Both the position numbers and the translations under genes were made by a program. Under the pieces are notes generated by a model. It was not told where the DNA came from. It saw nothing but the letters and a program-made list of their open reading frames with translations, and searched no databases. A stretch of DNA of 64,000 bases from Aquilaria yunnanensis (taxonomy: Eukaryota; Streptophyta; Magnoliopsida; Malvales; Thymelaeaceae). The DNA lies in assembly GCA_039654915.1 (NCBI GenBank), contig CM077594.1, positions 11,808,001 through 11,872,000 of the forward strand, in the 5' to 3' direction. Shown here one piece after another: positions 10,790 to 21,344 of the stretch (within the stretch, counting starts at the first letter, position 1; each line of letters starts with the position of its first letter).

Positions 10790-12470
10790 GTTTTTAATTA
10801 TTCATCATTTTTTTTTATATTTAATCACTTTTTTGAAAATTTTTTTGCTACTTTTAGTTTTGTGTCACTTCTTTTTTATTTAAACGTTTTTGTAAAATAT
10901 TTATTGCATTTTAGAATTATTTATCACTTTTTTGTTTTTTAATAGCTTCTAAAAAATATTTACCATTTTTCACTTTTTTTCCAGTTTTACCACTTTTTTA
11001 TATTTAAACACTTATTTTATACTTAATCACTTTTTTTCTATATTATGTCACTTCCTTTTATATTTTTATCGCTTTTTTAAAAATTTTATTGCATCTTAGA
11101 TGTTTTTATCACCTTTTCAGTATTTAATTGTTTTTTAAAAATATTGACAATTTTGTCAACATTGATCACTTGTTTATATATTTTATTGCTTTTTGTTATA
11201 TTTAATCATATTTTTAATATTTAATCAACTTTCTTAAAATTTTTTCACTTTTTCTAGTTTTAATATCTTTTTTTTTATTTAATCACTTTTTAAAAAAAAA
11301 TATCACTTTTTGTAGATGTGTTTCTCTTATTTTTTTTAATTTAATCCTTTTTTAAAATTATTTATTTCACTTTATAATTATTTATCACTTTTTCATTTTT
11401 TATTAGCATTTTAAAAAATTTACCATTTTTTTAAACATTTATCACTTTTTTTTTAATGTTATCGCTTTTTTTAACATGTAATAGCTTTTTTGAACATGTA
11501 ATAGCCTTTTTGAACATGTAATAGCTTTTTTTAACATATTATCGCTTTTTTTTAAGAAATTGTCACTTTTTTTTTATCGCTTTTTTAAAATATTTATTGC
11601 ATTTAAAATATGTATTCATAATATAAAATACTAATATAATAATAAGTATAAATATGTATTTACTAAAAAGTATAGTTAATTAATAGATTTATATTTAATG
11701 ATATTTACATTATTAAATGTAATAATCACACATATTATTAAATATATTCAAACGAATAAATCATTTCTTTTTAGACCTACAAAAGTATAATTATTAACTA
11801 ATGATATCAATAATGTACATAATTATATAAAATAAATATTACTTTTTTTAAAATTTTATTCACTTTTTTAGTTTTTTATCGCATTTTTAAAATATTTATT
11901 ACATTTTAGATATTTTTATAACTTTTTTGGTTTTTAATCACTTTTAAAAAATATTTACCATTTTTTAACATTTATCACTCTTTTTTATATTTAATCAATT
12001 TTTTTATATTTATTTTCTTTTTTTAAAATATTTTTGATTTTTTTAGTTTTAATTGCTTTTTTTTATTTAATCAATTTTTTGATAAATATTTCAATTTTTT
12101 TAGTTTTTTATTGTTTTTTTGTTTAATAATTTTTTTAAATTATTTATTACATTTTATAATTATTTATCAGTTTTTCGGTTTTTAATAGCTTTTTAAAAAT
12201 TTTTACCAATTTTTTAACATTTATCACTTTTTTTAAAAATTTTATAACTTTTTTTAAAAAAATTTCCATTTTTTTATCACTTTTTAAAAATATTTATTGC
12301 ATTTTGGAATTTTTTATCACTTTTTAAAAATATTTACCATTTTTTAACATTTATCACTTTTTTAATATTTAATTGATTTTTTAGAAAAATTTTGATTTTT
12401 TTTAGTTTTAATCGCTTTTTAAAAAAAATATTTCGCTTTTCTTAGTTTTTTATCAATTTTTTTTTTAGGT
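10790..12470. repeat. T-rich degenerate motif array, right block
   Basis: About 1.7 kb of the ATCRCTTTTTT word family, T-rich on the + strand, with local near-duplications such as three 'gaacatgtaatagc' units around 11480-11530. An A/T-rich non-motif segment at 11600-11840 resembles 10100-10260 ('aaacgaataaatcatttcttttta', 'actaatgatatcaataatgta'), so the array and its neighbour were duplicated together. It ends about 370 bp before the resistance gene. Confidence 0.7.
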
Positions 12471-12603
12471 TAGACGGGTTGCATTTTTAGACTTACCACC
12501 TATAACCTGCAAAAGTAAGTTACTTTAAAACTTATTCATATTTGATCTGAACAGAATAGTCTAGGAAAAACAAAATAAATATTTGGGACTAAAATAACAA
12601 TAA

Positions 12604-12610
12604 TATAAAA
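12604..12610 (+). promoter_or_regulatory. Possible TATA box of the NLR gene
   Basis: TATAAAA in the AT-rich sequence about 230 bp upstream of the chosen ATG. The segment from about 12715 to the ATG is also preserved in the pseudogene copy at 24740, as expected of 5' UTR/promoter-proximal DNA. This region is AT-rich by chance, so support is weak. Confidence 0.25.
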
Positions 12611-12840
12611 ATATAATTACAAAGAGTATTTTAAACCAAAATTCAATCTTTTGATGGGACGGTGGAAAACGGGGCGGTACCATTACCCACCATGTATTTT
12701 AGAACGGTCCCTCCCTTTGCCGTGTGGACCCATTGACTTCGAAAACGAGGCTACCTCTAAATCTATATCACTGTAGAGGAAGCACTTCATCTTGCACTTT
12801 GATCGTCATTCCCTTTTGTTCCTCACCTTCAAGAGCAGCT

Positions 12841-15800
12841 ATGGCGGACGCACTTGTTTCTGCCCTTGTGAGCACCATACTGAGAAGCATAACCCCGTTC
12901 TTAGCTGCAGAGATGGGGATCGTAGGAGACCTGAACAATGAGCTCGAGAAACTGCAGAGCAGCCTGAGAACCATCAAAGCTGTGCTTCAAGATGCGGAGC
13001 AGCAGCAACGGAAGAGAGAAGCCATCAACGATTGGCTAAGGAAGCTCAAGGCAGTTGCTTATGATATCGAAAACACGCTTGACGAGTTCGCAACCGAGGC
13101 TCTTGGCAGGAGACTGCATCCAGGTGTTACGAACCAAGTAAGTAGATTCTTCTCCCCTCGCAACCCACTTTTCCATCGACTGAAAACCACGTGCAGGCTG
13201 AGAACATTGAGGGAAAAACTGGATTTAATTGCTAAGGAGAAAGACCAGTTTCAACTGAATGAATTAGGACATCCAGAAGGCGGGGAGCAAAAGTCGCGAC
13301 AAACTAGCACGCTGGTGACTAAATCGGAGACTTTTGGAAGAGATGAAGAAGGGGAGAGCGTAGTTCGTTTGCTAATAAACCAAGTAAGGGATAATGATGA
13401 CACTTCTGTTGTTAGTATCTGTGGAATGGGAGGCTTGGGGAAGACGACACTTGCTCAGTTGGTTTATAACGATGAGAGGGTGGTAGGAGTTTTTGATTTG
13501 AGAATATGGGTTTGCGTCTCTGATGATTTTGACATAAAACGGTTAACTAAGGCTATGATAGAGCACACTGGAGAGAAGACAAGTAAAATCCAGGAGCTGG
13601 ATCCTCTTCAGCGGCGCCTCCAAGAGAAGTTGATGGGGAAGCGATTTTTGCTTGTGCTTGATGGTGTTTGGAATGAGAATAAAGACGAGTGGGACAGGCT
13701 AAAGGAGGTGCTTCGATATGGTGCTAAAGGAAGTACGGTTGTAGTGACCACTCGGATTGAGGAAATTGCCCTCATGATGTCAACAGAACCTGTTCACTAT
13801 TTGGGATGCTTGTCAGATGATGATTCTTGGAACTTATTCAAAAGGCGTGCATTTGGCAGGAGTGATTGTGGGGATTACTCGCATTTGGGAATGACCGGGA
13901 AGGAGATACTAAAGAAGTGCGGGGGTGTGCCATTGGCGATTAAAGCTATGGGCGACTTGTTGAGCTCTAAAAGAAATGAAACTGAATGGTTATCTGTAAA
14001 AGACAGTGAACTATGGGACTTAAAAGATGAGGGCAGCAATGTACTATCTGCATTGAGATTGAGCTATTACAATCTATATCCATACCTGAGACAGTGCTTC
14101 GCGTTTTGCTCAGTCTTCCCCAAGGATTACGTTATGAGCAAAGAGCGGTTGATACAGCTTTGGATGGCAAATGACTTTATTCCTTCAAGAGCACGTATGG
14201 ACCTTCATGATGTAGGTTGTGAGATATTTAATGAATTGACTGCGAGGTCGTTCTTCATGGATGTAAAGGAGAAAGTCAACGGAGAGATTTGGTGCAAGAT
14301 GCACGATCTTATCCATGATCTAGCTTCCTCAATTACGGGAGATGAATGTTTTAGGATTGACGTTAGTGGGGAAGTGCAAAAGCATGTTCACCACTTGTCT
14401 ATTTGGAAGAGTTCTGGTAGAGAAGCTCCCCTAAAATTAGACCTGAGCAAGTTTCGGTCATTGCAGTCTGTGTTAGTTTTTGACCACTATGATGACATGA
14501 GAATTTCTCTCAACTCTTCCACGAATAGGTTTCTCAGGGCCTTGGCTTTGAGCAATCGTCATTTAACGGAATCTGTAGTGGTTCATGCCTACAAACAATT
14601 GAGATACCTGGACCTTTCTTATTCTGAAATCAAAGTTTTATCAAACTCAATATGCTGTCTCCATAACCTACAAACCATCAATCTTAGCTACTGTTCTGAA
14701 CTTGAAATGTTGCCTGAAGATATGAATCATATGAAAGAGCTAGTTTACCTTGACATTACAAAATGTAATAGTTTTAATTGTTTGCCTGTTAGCATGGGAA
14801 AGTTGGTTCACCTCCGAAAACTGAGCATTTTTATCGTAGGCAAGGAAAATGGATATGGTATAGATGAATTACAAAGGTTGGATCTTCTTGGTGGGGAACT
14901 GCATATCAAACAGCTTGAAAATGTGAATGATGTAACAGAAGCAAGAAGTGCTAATTTGATGGGGAAGCAAAATCTGAGGTCATTGAAATTGAGTTGGGGG
15001 AGCGAAATTTCAAGGAATATTGTACGTGGGAGTGAAGAAGCTGTCCTTTCTGGTCTCAAGCCACACCAGAACTTGAAGAAATTAACAATAAGGGGTTTTC
15101 AAGGTGTGAGATTACCGTTTTGGATGTCGGAATCACATCTACCAAACTTGATTGAAGTCGAATTACGTTGTGAAACATGTGAGAACCTCCCACCCCTGGG
15201 CAAGTTAAGGTTCCTCAAGGTTCTGGGCATATATATGAATTCCCTGCAATATATTGGGAGTGACTTGTATGGGGACTCTGTAAATTCGTTCCGTTCACTG
15301 GAAGAACTGACAATCAGTGGGCATGTGTTGAAGGAATGGAAGACAATTGAGGGAAAAAACTTTCCTCGCCTGCATAAACTAAACATCTCAAGTTGTCCTC
15401 AGTTGAGTGAAATTCCTTTTCTCCCATCTTTGAAGGAATTGGCAGTATCTGACTGTTCAATATCCTTGCTCAAGGCACTGCAAAATTTCACTTTCCTCAC
15501 CTCTCTTACCATTGGTGGGGTGGATGAGCTTCCAGCCAAGTGGTTGCAAGGTCATAGGTTCCTTGAGAGCTTATATATATCGTCTCGGACTCAAAAATCG
15601 GTATCTATTCAGTTTGATGATTTGTGTGCTCTAAGATCTTTAATCTTTGAGAGTTGCACGGAGCTGGAAGCCTTGCCTGAAGGATTGGGGAAATTGACAT
15701 CACTGAGGACTTTGAGATTGAGCCATTGCGATAGCTTGGTGTCTCTCCCAGCGAATTCATTTTGCGGCTTGTCCTCGCTTTCCTGGTTGGCTATTCAAAA

Positions 15801-16125
15801 TTGTAAGAAGTTTAGCTCTTTATCAGACGACATGCAGTATCTTGCAGCACTTGAGGAATTGCAGATCTGTGGATGCCCGGAAGTGACGTCGTTGCCGGAC
15901 AGTATTGGATATCTCACTTCTCTTCGGAAACTATCAATCTGGAGCTGCAAAGGGTTGACTGCCCTACCAAATGAAGTGAACCAGCTGACCTCACTCTCAA
16001 CATTGCAAATCCTGGGATGCCGCAATTTAATGTGCCTGCCGGATGGACTGCTAAACCTCAGTACTCTTGAGTTCTTTATGGATTCAAGGGTGCCCTCATT
16101 TGAAGAGTCGGTACCCGGGACGTAG
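12841..16125 (+). CDS. CC-NB-LRR (CNL) disease-resistance protein, RGA-type, single exon
   Basis: Intracellular immune receptor of 1094 aa. The start at 12841 (MADALVSALVSTILR) is the canonical start of the Rx-type coiled-coil domain; an in-frame ATG 39 codons upstream lies in 5' UTR-like sequence. Order: Rx-N coiled coil (about 5-170), NB-ARC with P-loop GMGGLGKTT (G195-T203), RNBS-A, kinase-2 LLVLDGVW (D274, G275), RNBS-B VVVTTR, GLPL-like CGGVPLAIKA, RNBS-D CFAFCSVFPKDY, MHD at M487-D489, then about 20 leucine-rich repeats to the end. The tryptophan ending kinase-2 is typical of non-TIR NLRs. The second kinase-2 aspartate is glycine here, which is unusual and may affect ATP handling. The frame is fully open. 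A truncated relative lies at 24740-25140. Confidence 0.95.
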   Translation: MADALVSALVSTILRSITPFLAAEMGIVGDLNNELEKLQSSLRTIKAVLQDAEQQQRKREAINDWLRKLKAVAYDIENTLDEFATEALGRRLHPGVTNQVSRFFSPRNPLFHRLKTTCRLRTLREKLDLIAKEKDQFQLNELGHPEGGEQKSRQTSTLVTKSETFGRDEEGESVVRLLINQVRDNDDTSVVSICGMGGLGKTTLAQLVYNDERVVGVFDLRIWVCVSDDFDIKRLTKAMIEHTGEKTSKIQELDPLQRRLQEKLMGKRFLLVLDGVWNENKDEWDRLKEVLRYGAKGSTVVVTTRIEEIALMMSTEPVHYLGCLSDDDSWNLFKRRAFGRSDCGDYSHLGMTGKEILKKCGGVPLAIKAMGDLLSSKRNETEWLSVKDSELWDLKDEGSNVLSALRLSYYNLYPYLRQCFAFCSVFPKDYVMSKERLIQLWMANDFIPSRARMDLHDVGCEIFNELTARSFFMDVKEKVNGEIWCKMHDLIHDLASSITGDECFRIDVSGEVQKHVHHLSIWKSSGREAPLKLDLSKFRSLQSVLVFDHYDDMRISLNSSTNRFLRALALSNRHLTESVVVHAYKQLRYLDLSYSEIKVLSNSICCLHNLQTINLSYCSELEMLPEDMNHMKELVYLDITKCNSFNCLPVSMGKLVHLRKLSIFIVGKENGYGIDELQRLDLLGGELHIKQLENVNDVTEARSANLMGKQNLRSLKLSWGSEISRNIVRGSEEAVLSGLKPHQNLKKLTIRGFQGVRLPFWMSESHLPNLIEVELRCETCENLPPLGKLRFLKVLGIYMNSLQYIGSDLYGDSVNSFRSLEELTISGHVLKEWKTIEGKNFPRLHKLNISSCPQLSEIPFLPSLKELAVSDCSISLLKALQNFTFLTSLTIGGVDELPAKWLQGHRFLESLYISSRTQKSVSIQFDDLCALRSLIFESCTELEALPEGLGKLTSLRTLRLSHCDSLVSLPANSFCGLSSLSWLAIQNCKKFSSLSDDMQYLAALEELQICGCPEVTSLPDSIGYLTSLRKLSIWSCKGLTALPNEVNQLTSLSTLQILGCRNLMCLPDGLLNLSTLEFFMDSRVPSFEESVPGT

Positions 16126-17154
16126 TAGGCCTTTTTCTCCTCCACCAGGGAATCTCTTGGCAAGGTGTGTGCCTAAACAGTTCTCGCCTCTCGGGAGAAT
16201 TAGCCATGTCACTTGTTGGAATTGCGATTGATCCAAGACAAACTAATGTTTTCCCTTTTCTTTCCTTTTTTTTTTAACAAATTTGCTCCTGATGAATTTT
16301 GTCGGCAGGCTTCGAGATTGCATTTCCAGGCTCTGGAGAGGCTGCTCCACTTGTTTTACATTAGCTCATGATCAATAGCTCCAAGCCAGAGCTTATCTCA
16401 TGTCATTTGCAGCACCGCCCAGGGAATTTGATTTGCTCTCGTCTCTCCAACACGGCTGCTGTTGCAAATATTCCAAATCATAAGTGTCAAAAACCTTTCC
16501 GCAAAACTGGTACCTCAACTCTTTTAGTATGTTCTTCTATTTTTCTATGTTACTTTACAAAATATACTAGTAACTTTTAACATGTGATTTTCATGTGTTG
16601 TATTTTTGAAATCAGTAACTCACAATTGTCTTCTGTTAGAATCACACAATTCTCAACAGAATACGCGATGGAGATCAGAATCCTTTTGACAGTAGAAGGG
16701 AGAATAATTGTGCTCGAAATCAGTAATGGAACAGAAAGAGCAATTCTGAACAAAAGAAGCATTCTATAGTGCTAAAGGTAGATCTAATTGAGGTGGGAAA
16801 AAAGGAAGAGGAAGAACAAATGGAGGCTTTGGCGGGACTGGTGCTGAAAGCGGAGGCTTTTGGGACGAGAGATGGCTTTCAGCGTGACAGAGGAGGATAT
16901 GCCATGGCAGAGGCAGAGGATGCCGAGATCATTACAGGGTCTAGATGGTGAATCCAAACATAACAATAGAATGTGGAATGGTTTGAAATCGGTTTGTAAA
17001 GATTCCAGAGGTTTCCACATTGAGTCGGGGAGAAATATACCGCTTTTTGCTATTGGATTTCCAAAACAAATTTTATGCCTTTTTTTGTGTACGAGTTATA
17101 TGCATAATTAGTTCATATATGTCAAATTTCTATTGTCCTGCTTCACGTGTAGCA
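16126..17154. other. 3' flank of the NLR gene
   Basis: Normal-composition sequence following the stop codon, probably 3' UTR at first. Small ORFs on both strands have no domains. No second exon with a convincing domain is visible. Confidence 0.45.
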
Positions 17155-17545
17155 GATCATCAAGAGAGGAGAGAGGACGGGAGAAGAACCGAGAGAAGAG
17201 ATGAGAGAGGTCGGCAGAAGAGTAGAGGAGAGAGGACTAGACTGGAAAAGAAGAGAGGAGGCGTGAAACTCGGAGGTCAAAACGAGGAAGAGCAGGGCTG
17301 GGGGGTATATGTAGGTCCGTGGGTGCGGGTTATTGGGCTGGAACAATTTCTCTCCCTCCCTCCCTTTCTCCCCCCCCCCCCCCCTCTCTCTCTGAAATTA
17401 CGTTTGCGATATTGGGCTGGACCACAAAAAAAAAAAAAAAAAAACATTGCCCTCAACCAGTTAAAATATGGTGGGCTAAAAAGACCATTGACAAAAAAAA
17501 AGGGGGCTTATATGGATCCAACTAATATATTTCATTAGAGTAAAT
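17155..17545. other. Purine-rich tract with long homopolymers
   Basis: A GA-rich stretch (17160-17290), a CT-rich stretch with a run of 15 C (17370-17384) and a run of 19 A (17426-17444). These are simple-sequence features. ORFs across them encode only low-complexity peptides. Confidence 0.7.
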
Positions 17546-18594
17546 TAAATTCAAATACAAAAAGGCACCAGTTTAAAATGTATATATGTACTCATAATTA
17601 AATAAATCACATAAAATGATTTGGCGATAATTAAAAATGGTTAAAAATAATTTGTAAAAAATGATTCAATTTATTTAAAAACAAAAACGTATTTATGTAT
17701 TCATATTTTATTATTTTATTAATGTGTCAATTTTTTATTTTTCATTTTCTAAATCAATTATTACACTATTTTCTATTTTGAACTTCATCCTATGGAAAAA
17801 TTGGATATTTTCTATTTAAACTTTTTTGTTGAAATAACATGTTATATAAATTCGTACGTTCTAAATTGTTTTTTTTTTTATGATTATTGTTTTCTTAATA
17901 ATATTTAAAGGATCATAAGAGGGGCGGAAGAAGTTGAGTTTAGGATTAAAAGGTATAGTGTTGAAAAAGTGAATTGAAAAGATTGAAATGAGAGATTAAA
18001 TCACTGAAAAAGAGTCACAAGAACCTGCCAATGTTTTTCCTTTCCTTCTTTATACCTTTATTGTTTTTGGGCTTTAATTTCGAGCATGTTTGTTTTTTAG
18101 GCTGGGCTTCTATGATTTGGGTTTTGGCATATTTGTACGTTTAGACTTTTCTGTTTCTTTAGATGGCTGAATAAAGATATCTAGTTTCTCGGCTTACTTT
18201 GGGTTTATTCAGGGGGCTCTACTTGGTGTTGGGATTTGTTAGGTGTTGGATTATTTGGGTTTTGAGGTGTTTGGGTCACCATCTTTCTCTTTATAATGAT
18301 GCTTGTATCTTTTTTTTTTTTTTAATTTTGCGTTTCATAAATTTTTCATTGCCGATCAAAAAAATGTTTAACATTATATTTAATTGCTTTGGGTATTATT
18401 ACAAAGAATTTACCTAGGAAAAAGGAAAATCAAACCAAGTAAAAGGATGAAAACACATGAATTTTTGTTTGTTTTATCACTTAGAGTTTTGTGAATCGAT
18501 ATATCTGTTCAAACTAGATCATATGATTGAGCCCAGTTTGGTATTATTATTATTGTTGTTGTTGTTGTTGTTATTATTATTGTTATTATTATTA
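17546..18594. other. Intergenic DNA ending in a trinucleotide microsatellite
   Basis: AT-rich non-coding sequence without recognisable genes. The last 55 bases (18541-18594) are a mixed (TTA)n/(TTG)n microsatellite that directly abuts the TIR element starting at 18595. Confidence 0.6.
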
Positions 18595-19719
18595 TGCCAA
18601 CATGCACATTTAGTCCCTCAACTTTACTGACTCAAGTGAGTTAGTTCTTTAATTTTGATTCAGTGCTACTTAGTCTCTCAACTTTGGAAAGCTGAATGAG
18701 TTAGTCTTCGTTGTAAGAAATGAGATACGATGTTAGTTTTTTCTCTTAACACTTGAATACTCGCTTCCTTTCACCACTATCGGCCTCCTCTCTCTAGAAC
18801 AGCTGACATCTTCTCTTAATGAATCTGCCCTTGCCGTCAACCTCCTCTATCCAGAACAGCCGGCGTCCTTTCCCATCGAATCTACCCTCACCATGAACCT
18901 CCCTTCTCCAAAATAATCGACGTCCTCTCCCATTGAATCTACTCCTGCCGTTGGCCCTACTTCACTGTCACTCTTCTCATCAGCCTTGCCTCCCCAGCTA
19001 TGTCACGTCACCCTTTTTTTTTCTAATCATTTTAACAGCTAAGTGAAATATTTCTTTCGAGAGTCTAAAGTCATCAAGCTATTGATTTTATCTCGGCATA
19101 AAACAAATTGAATCATTAATAAAGGGAAAAAAGCTTTATATAGACATGGAAAATCCAAGTCTTGAGGAAGGAAACAAACTAGACTAGTCTTGCTTTTTCT
19201 TCAACAAATTTATCTCGTCCAGCAGGTTCACAACATAGCCTCGTCGCCCTCCTATTTCCTCCAGCACCACCACATTGCCCACATCTTCACCCCAGCATCG
19301 TTGTGTCCCCATCCTCTTCTCCCCATCACCATCGAGCTAGCTGCTGGCTTGCTATTTCTTGCCCTATATCCATCACGAGCCGGACATGAAGGATTGGTGA
19401 ATGATTTTGGCACAATCAATCTACAATTTCAGATAATTTCAAAGTTCATGATTTGGGATTTCTAACCCTAAAATGGTCTGCTATGAAAGCGGACCAGCTT
19501 CCCATGTTCACATCATTGCCTCACCAATGGCATCAAAATCACATGACATCACATGCACGCTTTCCATCCAATAAGGGACTAAGTTGCTTAATTTAGCAGA
19601 GCTTGAGGACTAGGTCATTATCAGTATCAAAGTATGAGGACTAAGTTATAATGAATCAAAGACTAATGATGAACTTGTTCAAGTTTGTAAAGTTGAAGGA
19701 TTGACTGTGCATTTAAGCA
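18595..19719. mobile_element. Non-autonomous TIR DNA transposon, about 1.1 kb
   Basis: The two ends are imperfect inverted repeats over roughly 110 bp. The left end reads TGCCAACATGCACATTTAGT and continues with a 'ccctcaactttac' phrase; the right end in reverse complement reads TGCTTAAATGCACAGTCAAT followed by 'ccttcaactttac'. 'Cttagtcc/tctcaactttg' phrases recur deeper in both arms. A TTA flanks both ends, which would fit a PIF/Harbinger target-site duplication, but both flanks are microsatellites so this is weak. There is no transposase ORF. The core is noticeably more GC-rich than the arms. Confidence 0.65.
18786..18955. repeat. Three tandem copies of a unit of about 58 bp inside the TIR element
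   Basis: Each unit contains a phrase like 'ccagaacagccggcgtcct' followed by 'cccatcgaatctaccctc'. Three successive copies differ at many positions. They lie in the GC-rich core of the TIR element and may be captured host sequence that then duplicated. Confidence 0.6.
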
Positions 19720-19721
19720 TT

Positions 19722-19753
<32 letters not shown>

Positions 19754-19754
19754 T
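19720..19754. repeat. (ATC)n microsatellite
   Basis: About eleven uninterrupted ATC units immediately right of the TIR element. Confidence 0.85.
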
Positions 19755-19866
19755 ATTGGTTTATAATACTTGTGTTAATAATAATTGGATACCATTTAAA
19801 TATATACTTATTTATGAAGCATAAAAAAAAATTGATGCAATGCCAAGTATGTAAGCTATTTATATT

Positions 19867-20270
19867 CAGTGGCGGAACCATGATTTTTTGTTCAAGGGAG
19901 GGAGCCCGGAGGAGAGTGACGACATTATGGTGAGGCAAAGCTAGAGATTGGGATTAAGTCGTACTAATTCAAAGATAAAGGAGCAACTCATATGAGTTGA
20001 AAAAGTTAGAGAACTAATGATGCAATTAGGCCATGTTAGAATGTCTACTTAAGACTAGAAGGAATAATTACTTATTTGGTCCCTAATTTCTTTAGAGTCT
20101 ACCTTACCGCTCCCTCATCTTTATATTTTTCCATTTATTTTCATGGGACAAGAATTCATATTTAACTCCTAATTTCTTTTGAATTGACCAATTAAGTACC
20201 TATTATCTAAACCTTTCCAAAATTTTCAGGCGGCAGCAGCACCCCCTGCCCCAAGGGTGGTCTGCCACTG
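19867..20270. mobile_element. Non-autonomous hAT element, 404 bp
   Basis: The ends are CAGTGGCGGAACCA and, in reverse complement, CAGTGGCAGACCA, the usual hAT form. The flanks TTTATATT (19859-19866) and GTTATATT (20271-20278) are an 8-bp target-site duplication with one mismatch. The paralogous copy B has a single GTTATATT at 29882-29889 and no insert, a natural empty site. No transposase ORF is present. Confidence 0.88.
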
Positions 20271-20327
20271 GTTATATTCTTGTAGTAACAAGCACAAGAG
20301 CTAGTGATAAGTTTGTTAATGGCCTTA

Positions 20328-20990
20328 TGTAATGACCCTAAATTTTAATTTAGTATATAAACAACCCTAATTTATTTTATTTTATTATTTTGGACAATTT
20401 TTTATTAAGGCCCAAGAGGGAAAAAAAAAGAGGAAAAAAAAAGAGAAGATAAGAGGCGTGAAAGAGGGGCTTTAAAGAGGGGAGGATATGAAAAATGGGT
20501 TTTTGGGTATTTCTCACTTTCTTATGTAGCTGCCCTTTTGTGTTGGAGAAGTGGAAGAAGAAACTATTAATTGAGAATTAAAGGGGAAGTACTTGTAAAT
20601 TTTCTCTTTAGCGGAAGAATCATTGGTGAGTGATTATTAATTATTTTTTAATGCATATGCTAGTTATTTTTAAAACTTGAAAAGGGATGTGGGTTGATGA
20701 ATTGATTGAATATGATTTATTTTTTAAAAGTTAAGGAGGGATGTGGGTTGATTAGGAGTGTTTAGAATGAATTAAAAACAAGTTAGGTGGTGTTCAACCA
20801 GTTACGGGAGGATTTTGAAGGAGGAACAAAAAATTCTATTTTTTGTATATTGTATTCTATTTTTTGGAGTGGTGGACAACCCTCTATACTTGCTAGGTGT
20901 TCGTGCTCACCTTATTTTCACACCCCTATCACAAATAACAGGTAGTTTGAGTTAGCTAGCAATGTAGCGACTATAAAACCAGCTGCGGTT
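20328..20990 (+). mobile_element. Ty3-gypsy LTR-like 5' segment (copy A)
   Basis: Starts TGTAATGACCCTAAATTTT, typical of chromovirus-type LTR starts, and matches copy B from 29939. It is followed at 20990 by sequence absent from B. No matching target-site duplication was found, so the LTR assignment is from start-motif resemblance and overall layout. Confidence 0.45.
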
Positions 20991-21229
20991 CAAGATAGTT
21001 AGGAATATATTTTAATACTACTGCTAGAAATTTATTTATATTTAGAATATATTTTAGATTTTGTAGCATTTCTTAGAACTCTGATATTTTATTGATTATA
21101 TTCCAATCTACCACCCATTGTCAGAAGTTGAATTTTATAAGTTTGAACTATTATATATGAAGTTTGGAATTATCTGGAACAATGTAGCCTTGCATGCTTA
21201 AGGAAATTTATTTTTTTAAGTATGAGGTA

Positions 21230-21344
21230 TGTCGTTGTCGTCTCAAGACTCCTAAAGTGGGTTTTGGGGAGTAACACCTAAGTAAGAGATATCTAAAATA
21301 CTAAATATAAGTTTCGAGGATGAAACTTATTTAAAGGAGGAAGG
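21230..21344 (+). pseudogene. Ty3-gypsy pol tail and polypurine tract remnant
   Basis: Sequence ending 'aaaggaggaaggata' followed by TAACAACCCCAAAATTTT looks like the end of a chromovirus pol frame, its polypurine tract and the start of a 3' LTR. Reading frames are broken. This stretch is present in copy A only. Confidence 0.45.

Noticed and set aside
12724..12840. In-frame N-terminal extension of the NLR from ATG at 12724
   Set aside because: The 39 extra residues have no domain and precede the canonical MADAL start; the same region in the pseudogene copy is not conserved as a reading frame.
17020..17538. 172-aa ORF over the purine-rich tract
   Set aside because: Low-complexity peptide across poly-C and poly-A runs with no domain or homologous frame.
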